From Chryseobacterium tructae (GTDB lineage: Bacteria; Bacteroidota; Bacteroidia; Flavobacteriales; Weeksellaceae), in assembly GCF_030409875.1 (NCBI RefSeq), contig NZ_JAUFQR010000001.1, forward strand, positions 2,294,001 to 2,358,000: a DNA stretch of 64,000 nucleotides. The letters are read 5' to 3'. Below the pieces are notes generated by a model. That model was not told where the DNA came from. It ran no database searches and saw only the letters and a list, made by a program, of their open reading frames with translations. Shown piece by piece: positions 9,795 to 17,742 of the stretch (the stretch's first letter is position 1; each line of letters begins with the position of its first letter). The translations under genes and the position numbers were made by a program.

Positions 9795-10874
9795 ATGAAA
9801 AAAATATCTGTCATATTTATTCTGCCGGACTTAGAAACCGGAGGTGCAGAAAGAATAGTTACCACCATTGCAAATCATCTTTCCAGGGATCGTTTTGAGC
9901 CTAAGATTTTGCTGTTGCGTAAACAAGGCGGATATCTTGATTTTCTGAAAAAAGATGTTGAAATCATCGATATCAATACAGACAGAATCAGACATTCTTT
10001 AAAACCTATTTTAGGCGAAATCTACAGACGAAAACCTGATATTGTATTCTCAGGTTTTGGAGAAGTGAATGCTTATTTGTCGTTATTTATCAAGCTTTTT
10101 CCAAGAACGAAGTTTATTGCCAGAGAAACGAATGTAGTAACTCAGCATGTTACCAGAAAAGAAATTAAATTTTTCTATAATTTTTACAATAACTATCAGA
10201 AAATCATTGCTCAGAGTGATGATATGATGACGGATTTGGTAGATAATTTTAATATTAAAAAGAAAAAAATTGTTAAGATTAATAATCCTGTGGACTTTGA
10301 TTTTATTGATGAAAAATTAAGAACATCGCTAAAACCTGATGGATTTAAATATAACTATAAAAATGTAGTAGCCATAGGCAATTTATCAGCCAGAAAAGGA
10401 TTTGATAACCTGTTGAAGGTTTTTTCAAGGCTCAAAAATGAAAATATTATGCTTCATATCCTGGGAGATGGAAAAGATAGGGATGTGTTGCTTCAGATGA
10501 AAGAATTTTTAGGGTTGAAAAATGTTATTTTCCATGGCAGACAAGAGAATCCTTATCAGTTTTTAAAATATGCAGATCTCTTTATTTTGTCTTCAAGATA
10601 TGAAGGTTTTCCCAATGTACTTCTCGAAGCAGGGGCTTGTGGTACCTATTCTTTAGCGAACAATTGCCCGGGAGGAATCAATGAGATCATTCAGCACAAC
10701 GTGAATGGCGAAATTGCCAATATTGAAAACTATGAAGATTTCGCTCAGCAAATCATCAAAGTGACGCATGGAAATTACAATCGCGATGCCATCAAAAACT
10801 CTATTAAATCCAGATTTTCAAAAAATATTATACTGAGTAAGTATGAGCAGGTGCTTTTGGATCTGATCAAATAA
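9795..10874 (+). CDS. Glycosyltransferase family 4 protein
   Basis: The 359-residue protein has a GT-B fold. The N-terminal acceptor domain carries GGAERIV at residues 17-23. The C-terminal donor domain has a glycine-rich AIGNLSARKGFDNLL start (about 193-207) and the SSRYEGFPNVLLEAGACG motif (about 265-282), which includes the EX7E-type donor-binding glutamates of GT4 enzymes. It should transfer a nucleotide-activated sugar in cell-envelope polysaccharide or glycoprotein synthesis. No other glycan genes are adjacent, so the substrate cannot be inferred. Its ATG lies only 4 bp after a TAACTTTA box. Confidence 0.88.
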   Translation: MKKISVIFILPDLETGGAERIVTTIANHLSRDRFEPKILLLRKQGGYLDFLKKDVEIIDINTDRIRHSLKPILGEIYRRKPDIVFSGFGEVNAYLSLFIKLFPRTKFIARETNVVTQHVTRKEIKFFYNFYNNYQKIIAQSDDMMTDLVDNFNIKKKKIVKINNPVDFDFIDEKLRTSLKPDGFKYNYKNVVAIGNLSARKGFDNLLKVFSRLKNENIMLHILGDGKDRDVLLQMKEFLGLKNVIFHGRQENPYQFLKYADLFILSSRYEGFPNVLLEAGACGTYSLANNCPGGINEIIQHNVNGEIANIENYEDFAQQIIKVTHGNYNRDAIKNSIKSRFSKNIILSKYEQVLLDLIK

Positions 10875-10934
10875 TATGGATAGATTTAATAAACTGCTCA
10901 ATAAACTAAAATATTTCAAAATGACTCCCTAATC

Positions 10935-12068
10935 ATGATATTGGAAAGCCTTTCTTTTTCAGGAATCATTGTTGCATTGATGTGCATTGCTTTGTTGCTT
11001 TCCAAGAAGAAAAAGGTTTCTTCGGATTATTACCTTATGGTTTGGTTGCTGATTGGTGCAGCTAATCTTTTATACTATCTATTTCCAACTGTACTTCCTG
11101 AAATAATTCAGCCCTTTGGTTTTGCAATTCCGGTATTGAGTATGGGAATGCTTTATCTGTATGTTATTTCGATTACTTTTAATATTCAGTTTAACTTAGT
11201 GAATATAATTCGGCATTCTTTGTTTTTTATCTGTTACAGTTTATTTTTTATTGGAGTTTCACTCTTTTATAATCAGATCGGGTTCAAAAACAGTATTCCT
11301 TATTTTGTTGATGAGGAGCAAAATAGAGTGTTGGATCTGATGACTTTTCCAATGGCTGTAGTGCCCGTTGTATACATTGTTTTGTGTTTTCTGGCTTTAA
11401 AAAAATATCAGAAAATGCTTCCTGAATATTATTCAGCTCTTGAAAAAATTAACCTTAACTGGCTGAAGTATATAATCATTTCCTTGATTGTTCTTTTTAT
11501 TGGAGTTTTCTGTATGATCGCTTTAGGAACACGAACAGATCTTATCCCTTTTGAAAAAATCTTTCAAATCGTTGCAGTAGTACAAAGCTGTTATTTACTG
11601 TGTATTGTATTTTTTAGCTTAAGACAGAGCATTGTGTTTCATCAGCAGGGAACGCTTGATGTGGATATGGTCATGAAGCAAGAAGAGAAAATTAATATTC
11701 AGAATAAAAGCAGTTCTGAAGGCCTTTCTCAAAAACTATTAGAGTTCATGGAAACAGAAAAGCCTTATCTTGATGAAGAACTGAGTTTGCATAAACTATC
11801 TTTATTAATGAAAGTTACTACGCACCAGCTTTCGCAAACCATCAATCAGGAAATCAATACCAATTTTTACAAATTCGTGAATACTTACAGAGTAGAAGAA
11901 GTCAAGAAAAAGCTGAAAGATCCGGCGTTTGAAAAATATTCAATCTTAGGAATCGCTTTTGAATCAGGTTTTAATTCAAAGTCTACTTTTAATAAGATAT
12001 TTAAAGAAGAAACAGAGATGACACCATCTGAATTTAAGAAGTCCAAATCTATAAGAAAAGAGTCCTAA
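10935..12068 (+). CDS. Membrane-anchored AraC family transcriptional regulator
   Basis: The first 235 residues hold six or seven hydrophobic segments, and the last 100 residues are an AraC-type double helix-turn-helix (LSLHKLSLLMKVTTHQLSQ, then SILGIAFESGFNSKSTFNK and TPSEFKK). This 7TM-plus-HTH layout is common in Bacteroidota and suggests a regulator that senses a membrane or extracellular signal directly. No target is evident; the gene downstream (12126) encodes a membrane protein on the same strand 57 bp away and is a candidate. Confidence 0.87.
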   Translation: MILESLSFSGIIVALMCIALLLSKKKKVSSDYYLMVWLLIGAANLLYYLFPTVLPEIIQPFGFAIPVLSMGMLYLYVISITFNIQFNLVNIIRHSLFFICYSLFFIGVSLFYNQIGFKNSIPYFVDEEQNRVLDLMTFPMAVVPVVYIVLCFLALKKYQKMLPEYYSALEKINLNWLKYIIISLIVLFIGVFCMIALGTRTDLIPFEKIFQIVAVVQSCYLLCIVFFSLRQSIVFHQQGTLDVDMVMKQEEKINIQNKSSSEGLSQKLLEFMETEKPYLDEELSLHKLSLLMKVTTHQLSQTINQEINTNFYKFVNTYRVEEVKKKLKDPAFEKYSILGIAFESGFNSKSTFNKIFKEETEMTPSEFKKSKSIRKES

Positions 12069-12125
12069 CCGATCATTTAGGACGATTAGACTTGTGTTTT
12101 ATGTGATTTTTGCCATCAAAAAACG

Positions 12126-12779
12126 ATGGATAACTCTCTTCATTTAAGTAACATTATCATACATGTCATCAGCGGAACTCTTGCATTAATTGTCGGATTT
12201 CTGATCCTGTTAAAAAGAAAAGGAACTTCTCTGCATATTAAGCTCGGATACTTTTTTGTGTATTGTATGCTCGTTGTGGTAACGACGGGAGCTTTTGGAG
12301 TCATTGTATTCAAAAGAAACCTGTTTTTGTTATTGATTACTATTCTTGCAGCTTATAATACTTACTCAGGATTCAGAATTTTAAAAGAAAAATCAAATCG
12401 TTTTTACATAAAAGACCTTTTGGCGATGTTGGGAGCTTTAGCCACTGCTTTGATATTTATATATTATCTTAAATTCATTGGTTTTTATTGGAATCCTGCA
12501 GTCATCTATTCTGGAGTAGGTTATCTGCTTTTGGTGGTTTCTTATGATGTCTTTCGGTATTGTATTCCGATATCCCGATATGGTAATCTATGGCGTTATG
12601 AGCATTCCAGTAAAATGATAAGTGCAATGGGAGCTCTTTTATCAGCATTTGTGGGAACTCTTTTACCAGATTATAAACCTTATAGTCAGATTCTTCCTTC
12701 TTTGTTGATGACCATGCTGATGATTTTTTTTAATATTAAAATTTATTTCCGATTGAAAAGACAAGATATCAGACTGTAG
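12126..12779 (+). CDS. DUF2306-like integral membrane protein
   Basis: This 217-residue protein has about seven hydrophobic helices. Its first helix contains HVISGTLALIVGFLILLKRK, followed by LHIKLGYFFVYCMLVV, which fits the DUF2306 family of predicted haem-like or quinone-linked membrane proteins of unknown role. The histidines in helix 1 and in the LHIKLGY loop are conserved in this type of protein. A second DUF2306-like protein is at 37927-38583. Confidence 0.7.
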   Translation: MDNSLHLSNIIIHVISGTLALIVGFLILLKRKGTSLHIKLGYFFVYCMLVVVTTGAFGVIVFKRNLFLLLITILAAYNTYSGFRILKEKSNRFYIKDLLAMLGALATALIFIYYLKFIGFYWNPAVIYSGVGYLLLVVSYDVFRYCIPISRYGNLWRYEHSSKMISAMGALLSAFVGTLLPDYKPYSQILPSLLMTMLMIFFNIKIYFRLKRQDIRL

Positions 12780-12806
12780 GTCAATTCAGATTGAGGTGTT
12801 TTTTAG

Positions 12807-12814
12807 TATTTTTG
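12807..12814 (+). promoter_or_regulatory. Candidate -7 promoter element
   Basis: TATTTTTG fits TAnnTTTG and is 19 bp before the ATG of the small gene at 12834. No good -33 element at standard spacing was seen. Confidence 0.4.
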
Positions 12815-12833
12815 CGTTTTAAATAAGAATACA

Positions 12834-13181
12834 ATGAAAATGATTCCTAAAATAGGATGTGCTTGTGAAAAACCTGACCACAATTATACTGAATACAGAA
12901 GTTCCGAATTAGGGATAGATCATACAAACGGAAGACATGGAGAGGTCAGCATTCAACAATGCAAATTGTGCCAAAGAATATGGATTCATTATTTTGTTGA
13001 GTATGAGCATTATTCCAAATCAGGAAGATGGTACAAGGGCATTGTTTCGAAAAAAGATCGTTCACAGATAACTCCGGAAAATGCAGTGGAGTATCTTGAA
13101 AATGTTGAATGGTATGTGTATGGAGGTTCTTTTTTTGAGAGTACGGGAACTATAGGAAAAGGCAGCCTACAGCTAGATTGA
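12834..13181 (+). CDS. Hypothetical protein, 115 residues
   Basis: I do not recognise the family. The protein is soluble, with a Cys-rich part: Cys9 and Cys11 in GCACEKPDHNY near the start, and a CKLC pair at about residue 43 (QQCKLCQRIWIHYFVEYEHY). This suggests a small metal-binding fold. The middle is aromatic and the end reads GSFFESTGTIGKGSLQLD. It has its own promoter-like box and stands alone before lpdA. Confidence 0.7.
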   Translation: MKMIPKIGCACEKPDHNYTEYRSSELGIDHTNGRHGEVSIQQCKLCQRIWIHYFVEYEHYSKSGRWYKGIVSKKDRSQITPENAVEYLENVEWYVYGGSFFESTGTIGKGSLQLD

Positions 13182-13234
13182 TAACCGCGTTAAGGTATTT
13201 AAAATTTTTTGATCTCAAAATTGATAAAACTCAC

Positions 13235-13265
13235 TTTGGGGGTTGGTAATTTATATGTAAATTTG
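13235..13265 (+). promoter_or_regulatory. Bacteroidota-type promoter of lpdA
   Basis: TTTG (13235-13238) and TAAATTTG (13258-13265) are separated by 19 nt, a near-ideal match to the -33 TTG / -7 TAnnTTTG consensus. The lpdA ATG follows 43 bp later. Confidence 0.75.
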
Positions 13266-13308
13266 TGAGACTTAAGATAGATAATAATAAACAAATTCAT
13301 AAAATAAC

Positions 13309-14712
13309 ATGAGTCAATTCGATGTTACCGTAATAGGTTCCGGTCCTGGTGGTTATGTAGCTGCGATCCGTGCAGCACAGTTAGGTTTCAAAACAGCAAT
13401 TATTGAAAAATATTCAACTTTAGGCGGAACTTGTCTTAACGTTGGATGTATTCCGTCAAAAGCGCTTCTTGATAGCTCTGAGCATTTCGAAAATGCAAAA
13501 CACAATTTTGCAAGCCATGGAATTATTATCAATGAACCACAAGCAGATATTGCAAGAATCATTGAGCGTAAAAACGAAGTTGTAGATCAAACGACTAAAG
13601 GGATCAACTTTTTGATGGACAAAAATAAGATCACTGTTTTTGAAGGATTAGGAAGTTTTGAATCTGCTACTCAGATCAAAATCACTAAGAATGACGGTTC
13701 TTCTGAAACCATTGAATCAAAATATACAATCATTGCAACAGGATCTAAACCATCATCTTTACCTTTTATTTCTCTTGATAAAGAGAGAGTAATTACTTCT
13801 ACTGAGGCTTTAAACCTAAAGGAAATTCCTAAGCATTTAGTCGTAATCGGAGGTGGAGTAATCGGTCTTGAATTAGGATCTGTATACTTAAGACTAGGAG
13901 CTCAGGTAACTGTAGTAGAGTTCATGGATAAAATCATCCCTGGAATGGATGGAGCTTTAAGCAAGGAATTAACTAAAGTTCTTAAAAAGCAAGGAATGAA
14001 GTTTATGCTTTCTACAGCAGTTTCAGCAGTAGAAAGAAACGGAGATACTGTAAAAATCACCGCTAAAGATAAAAAAGGAGAAGAAGTAGTAGTAGAAGGA
14101 GATTACTGTTTAGTTTCTGTAGGAAGAAGACCTTACACAGATGGTCTTGGTCTTGAAAAAGCAGGAGTAGAACTTGACGAAAGAGGAAGAGTAAAAACAA
14201 ACGATCACCTTCAGACGAATGTTGCTAACATTTACGCGATCGGAGACGTTATCAAAGGAGCTATGCTTGCTCACAAAGCTGAAGAAGAAGGAGTTCTTGT
14301 TGCTGAAATATTAGCTGGACAGAAACCCCACATCAACTATAACTTAATTCCTGGTGTTGTTTATACTTGGCCGGAAGTTGCAGGTGTTGGTAAAACTGAA
14401 GAGCAATTGAAAGAAGAAGGAGTAGCTTACAAAGTAGGTTCTTTCCCAATGAGAGCTTTAGGTAGAAGCCGTGCAAGTGGTGATACTGATGGTCTTGTGA
14501 AGATTATTGCAGACGAAAAAACAGATGAGATCTTAGGAATGCACATCATTGGAGCAAGAGCTGCTGACCTTATTGCAGAAGGAGTTATTGCAATGGAATT
14601 CCGTGCAAGTGCTGAAGATATTGCAAGAAGTTCTCACGCTCACCCAACGTATGCAGAAGCGATCAAAGAAGCGGCATTGGATGCTACAGCGAAAAGATCG
14701 ATCCACATGTAA
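13309..14712 (+). CDS. lpdA: Dihydrolipoyl dehydrogenase (E3)
   Basis: This 467-residue FAD enzyme reoxidises dihydrolipoamide of the 2-oxoacid dehydrogenase and glycine cleavage complexes with NAD+. It shows the FAD site GSGPGG (10-15), the redox disulfide in GGTCLNVGCIPSK (Cys42, Cys47), the NAD site VIGGGVIGLELGS, the second FAD motif IYAIGDV and the C-terminal catalytic HAHPTYAE (His445, Glu450). Length is normal. It stands alone with its own promoter and terminator, as a shared E3 subunit often does. Confidence 0.97.
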   Translation: MSQFDVTVIGSGPGGYVAAIRAAQLGFKTAIIEKYSTLGGTCLNVGCIPSKALLDSSEHFENAKHNFASHGIIINEPQADIARIIERKNEVVDQTTKGINFLMDKNKITVFEGLGSFESATQIKITKNDGSSETIESKYTIIATGSKPSSLPFISLDKERVITSTEALNLKEIPKHLVVIGGGVIGLELGSVYLRLGAQVTVVEFMDKIIPGMDGALSKELTKVLKKQGMKFMLSTAVSAVERNGDTVKITAKDKKGEEVVVEGDYCLVSVGRRPYTDGLGLEKAGVELDERGRVKTNDHLQTNVANIYAIGDVIKGAMLAHKAEEEGVLVAEILAGQKPHINYNLIPGVVYTWPEVAGVGKTEEQLKEEGVAYKVGSFPMRALGRSRASGDTDGLVKIIADEKTDEILGMHIIGARAADLIAEGVIAMEFRASAEDIARSSHAHPTYAEAIKEAALDATAKRSIHM

Positions 14713-14748
14713 TATTTGATTAAGAAGTTAATCATTTAAATAAATAGT

Positions 14749-14776
14749 AAAAGAGGAGCAATGGCTCCTCTTTTTT
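14749..14776 (+). terminator. Rho-independent terminator of lpdA
   Basis: AAAAGAGGAGC pairs with GCTCCTCTTTT around a 4-nt loop and is followed by T residues. Confidence 0.9.
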
Positions 14777-14790
14777 GTATTATATAGTAA

Positions 14791-14922
14791 GGTTTGGTCA
14801 TTGCGGACAAAGCGAAGCAATCCCAATATTGTAAGTGTGTTGGAAATCGCAAAGTCGCAAATTTTTTTTGAAAAGTTTTTGTTTTTAAGGCGCGAGGATT
14901 TTATCTCCGATAAAATTGTATA
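14791..14922 (+). repeat. Composite intergenic repeat, copy 2
   Basis: The order is TCATTGCGGACAAAGCGAAG, AAGTGTGTTGGAA, ATCGCAAAGTCGCAAA, TTTTTAAGGCGCGAG and a GATTTTATC/GATAAAAT hairpin. It matches copy 1 (9620-9753, minus) block by block. Confidence 0.7.
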
Positions 14923-15030
14923 CTGCTAAAACAAGCTTTTAATGAGCATGAATTCACAGATAATCTTATATAATTAAAATGAAAATAGGATATTGTAATA
15001 GGAAAATGACTTTTTCTTGCTGGGAATCTT

Positions 15031-15094
15031 AGATTCTCTTGCGCCTTAAAAACAGTATATTATTTAAATTTTTTGCGTCTTAGTGTTTTCCAAC
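15031..15094 (-). repeat. Composite intergenic repeat, partial inverted copy 3
   Basis: On the minus strand it reads GTTGGAAAACACTAAGACGC, then a T-rich part and TTTTTAAGGCGCAAGAG, matching the middle of copies 1 and 2 but lacking the TCATTGCG block and the end hairpin. Confidence 0.6.
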
Positions 15095-15235
15095 AATTTT
15101 AATTCATTGAATATCTAAGAGCATACTTTTAAATATGAGTGCATTAAGAATTTATCCATACAATAAATGAAAGCTAATGCTTAGAATTTCAATTTTTTTG
15201 GCATAAAAATGGAGATTGCTTTTGAAAAATTAAAT

Positions 15236-16075
15236 ATGAAGAAAATTTTTATCAGCTTAATGCTTTTGATTGGAGCGAGCTCTTTTGCTCAGGAGGCAGG
15301 AAAAGTAGGTGAATTGCTGAAAAATGAAGCCTCAGTCTCAGAAATGAAGTCTCCCCAATTGAATACAAAAAATAAAACCTTTGATCGTAATCCGGGTAAT
15401 CAGAATGATAGATTTAACAATCCCAATTATCAATGGAACAGAAACTACGGATATGCTGAGGTATTTTTAAGAATCCCTGAACAGGGCTTTTTTACCGTTG
15501 AAGTCGGAGATCAGACGATCGCGAATGGCTCTGGAAAATATCGTTTTTTTGACCTTCAATCCGGAAGAATGCCAATATCAATTTATGAAAATGGATTTTT
15601 AATCTATAGAAGCTCTCTAATGCTTCGCAATAACAGCAGGATGGTATTAGACTTTTTTACCCATGAAGGTTTATATTTACTGGATTCATATCCTGTACAA
15701 GGACAATATGGATTTAATGACTGGAATGATCTGTGGAATAATCCTTATGGAAATCAATCAGGAAATTGGAATAAGCAGGGAAATATAATGGATAATACTA
15801 CTTTCCGGCAATTTTATGAAATGTTGCAGAGAAACGAAAAATTTGATGATGGAAAAGTTGCCATGATTAATCAACAGATGAGAAATTCAATGTTTACTGC
15901 TATACAGATAAGAGATCTGGTAAAATCCTTAAGCTTTGATAAAAATAAAATAGCCATGGCCAAATCAATGTATCGTAACTGTGTGGACAAAAACAAATAT
16001 TTCGTGGTGTATGATGCTCTTGATTTTGAAAATAGTAAGCGGGAGGTGATGGATTTTATATCGAAATCTGAATAG
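15236..16075 (+). CDS. Secreted DUF4476 domain-containing protein
   Basis: The ATG at 15236 is preferred over one nine codons upstream because it gives a clean signal peptide (MKKIFISLMLLIGASSFAQ). The mature part has an Asn/Trp-rich linker, a beta-rich domain (about 75-155; GFFTVEVGDQTIANGSG) and a C-terminal helical DUF4476 domain (about 185-278; FRQFYEMLQRNEKFDDGK...). DUF4476 proteins are exported Bacteroidota proteins of unknown role. It stands alone. Confidence 0.82.
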   Translation: MKKIFISLMLLIGASSFAQEAGKVGELLKNEASVSEMKSPQLNTKNKTFDRNPGNQNDRFNNPNYQWNRNYGYAEVFLRIPEQGFFTVEVGDQTIANGSGKYRFFDLQSGRMPISIYENGFLIYRSSLMLRNNSRMVLDFFTHEGLYLLDSYPVQGQYGFNDWNDLWNNPYGNQSGNWNKQGNIMDNTTFRQFYEMLQRNEKFDDGKVAMINQQMRNSMFTAIQIRDLVKSLSFDKNKIAMAKSMYRNCVDKNKYFVVYDALDFENSKREVMDFISKSE

Positions 16076-16098
16076 AATACCACTAAAAATCTGCGAAA

Positions 16099-16252
16099 TT
16101 TTTTTCGCTACGAATGCACTAATAATATATCATACCAGGTAAAAAAATATGTTTCTATGTTGTAATTTTTTTAATTCAACATAGAAACATAGGAAATTGG
16201 GAGAGATTATTATTTAATTATTCGTTAAAATTTGTGTATTCGTGGCGAAAAT
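16099..16252. repeat. Dispersed element with GCCACGAAT-type inverted ends
   Basis: The left end (TTTTTCGCTACGAATGCACT) and the complement of the right end (ATTTTCGCCACGAATACACA) are imperfect inverted repeats. They enclose a perfect hairpin at 16148-16191. Similar ends occur at 28207-28384 and in the palindrome at 46582-46626. Confidence 0.55.
16148..16191. repeat. Perfect 15-bp hairpin TATGTTTCTATGTTG
   Basis: The arms TATGTTTCTATGTTG (16148-16162) and CAACATAGAAACATA (16177-16191) are exact complements with a 14-nt AT loop. An almost identical hairpin lies at 36872-36916. Confidence 0.7.
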
Positions 16253-16303
16253 CATCCCTGAAGTTTTTAATTTATTTGTTCTTTTCCGGGATTGCTTTAG
16301 AAA

Positions 16304-16750
16304 TCACATGACTTTTATATTGTCATAAAAATCGGATCCTTTCGGTGCAATATTGAATTGTATTCCAAAGGTGATTCCTTTAAAATATTTTTCACTCTGA
16401 ATAGGAAATGCATAGCCGGCATTGAGAAACAGAAGATTGAATACCGAAATCCCTATTCTGGGCTCCAATGAATACTGATTCCCGGAAACCCCAAACATCA
16501 GCCCGTTATTAGCAAAGTTGATATTAACCTCCGGAATGAACTTATCTGTTCCGTTGATGCGGGTGTAAAGAACGGAAGGGCCAAGAACGACAGATTGGTA
16601 CTTGGATTTTCCGAGTCTGAATTCCAGACCGGCTTGTAAAACATTTCTACCCGTATAGCGATAAGCGAGATTAAGGGCTGTTCGATCCAGTATTTGAGCA
16701 TTGGCAGTCATGAGAAAGAGAAGAAGTGATGTTGCAAAATATTTTTTCAT
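16304..16750 (-). CDS. Secreted hypothetical protein, possible beta-barrel
   Basis: The ATG at 16750 gives a good signal peptide (MKKYFATSLLLFLMTANAQ); an ATG eight codons upstream is less likely. The 148-residue product has alternating hydrophobic strands with many Gly, Asn and aromatic residues (LNLAYRYTGRNVLQAGLEFR and similar), which looks like a small outer-membrane beta-barrel. The family is not recognised. It converges with the DUF4476 gene. Confidence 0.7.
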   Translation of the reverse strand: MKKYFATSLLLFLMTANAQILDRTALNLAYRYTGRNVLQAGLEFRLGKSKYQSVVLGPSVLYTRINGTDKFIPEVNINFANNGLMFGVSGNQYSLEPRIGISVFNLLFLNAGYAFPIQSEKYFKGITFGIQFNIAPKGSDFYDNIKVM

Positions 16751-16853
16751 GATTTCTGTTTTTTTATTATTCAAATGTATAGGTTTTAAAGCCAGTTTGA
16801 AAGATAAAATGATTCTTAAAAGTATTCACTAGGTTAAAACCTTCAAATTTCCG

Positions 16854-16861
16854 TACCTTTG
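16854..16861 (+). promoter_or_regulatory. Candidate -7 promoter element of the CvfB-like gene
   Basis: TACCTTTG fits TAnnTTTG and lies 19 bp before the ATG at 16881. Confidence 0.5.
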
Positions 16862-16880
16862 TGAGCTAATTTTATCATCA

Positions 16881-17708
16881 ATGCAACTCGGAAAAACCCA
16901 AAACTTACAAATTTCAGAAAAAAATAATTCAGGATGGATCTTAATAGATGAAGAATCCGGTGAAAAAGCTTTTCTTCCTAAAATCTTCATTCGTGAGGAT
17001 CAGGAAGTGGGTGAGTATGTTGAGGTTTTTGTGTACCAAGATGATGATAAATTGAAAGCTACCACTGAAATTCCTTTAGCTGAAGTAGGTGAGTTTGCCG
17101 TAATGAGCTGTGTACAAAGTCTTCCAAGTGGGGCTTTTATGGATTGGGGAATCATCAAAGACCTATTTATCCCTTACAAGCAGCAAAAAACAAAGATTAT
17201 TGAAGGGAAAAGATATCTTGTCTACATTTATGTTGATGAAGATATGGAGCTGATTACAGGAACAACAAAGTTCAAAAGAAATCCTCAATATCAGGATTTG
17301 CCTTTCCAGAAAGGAGATAAGGTAGATTTGATTATGATGAACGAAAGTGAATTGGGATGGAATGTTATCATCAATAAAAAATATATTGGACTGATTTATA
17401 CTTCTGATGTATTTAAAAAATTATATCCTTTATCAGAAGAATCTGGTTTTATCAAAGAAATTCGCGAAGATGGAAAAATTGATATATCCTTACAGCCTGT
17501 AGGGTTTGAAAACATTGATGAGTTCAAACAAAAGATTTTGGACAAGTTAGAAGAAAACTACGGACTTCTCTATGTCTCAGATAAATCGACTCCTGAAGAG
17601 ATTAAGGATGAGCTTCAGATGAGTAAAAAGAACTTTAAGAAAGCGATCGGAGGACTTTATAAAGATAAAATTATCGATATTTCCGATGATAAGATCAAAT
17701 TACTATAA
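16881..17708 (+). CDS. CvfB-like S1 RNA-binding protein
   Basis: The 275-residue protein has repeated S1/OB-type segments. The first starts near residue 1 (LILIDEESGEKAFLPK-like), a second runs from about 75 (SLPSGAFMDWGIIKDLFIPYKQQ) and a third from about 145 (ELGWNVIINKKYIGLIYTSDVF). A C-terminal winged helix begins DKSTPEEIKDELQMSKKNFKKAIG. This is the architecture of CvfB, an RNA-binding regulator of gene expression. The exact target in flavobacteria is not known. It has its own promoter and shares a convergent terminator with the gene downstream. Confidence 0.85.
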   Translation: MQLGKTQNLQISEKNNSGWILIDEESGEKAFLPKIFIREDQEVGEYVEVFVYQDDDKLKATTEIPLAEVGEFAVMSCVQSLPSGAFMDWGIIKDLFIPYKQQKTKIIEGKRYLVYIYVDEDMELITGTTKFKRNPQYQDLPFQKGDKVDLIMMNESELGWNVIINKKYIGLIYTSDVFKKLYPLSEESGFIKEIREDGKIDISLQPVGFENIDEFKQKILDKLEENYGLLYVSDKSTPEEIKDELQMSKKNFKKAIGGLYKDKIIDISDDKIKLL

Positions 17709-17711
17709 AAC

Positions 17712-17741
17712 AAAAAAGAGCAGAATTTTCTGCTCTTTTTT
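17712..17741. terminator. Convergent bidirectional terminator
   Basis: AAAAAAGAGCAG and its complement pair around AATTTT between two converging genes, with A and T runs on both sides. Confidence 0.9.
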
Positions 17742-17742
17742 A

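Larger units (their letters stand above)
14713..15235. other. Intergenic region, about 520 bp, carrying repeat elements
   Basis: After the lpdA terminator this stretch holds a composite repeat (14791-14922) and an inverted partial copy (15031-15094), about 110 bp apart, so the pair forms imperfect terminal inverted repeats. No frame or RNA gene is recognisable. Confidence 0.55.
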
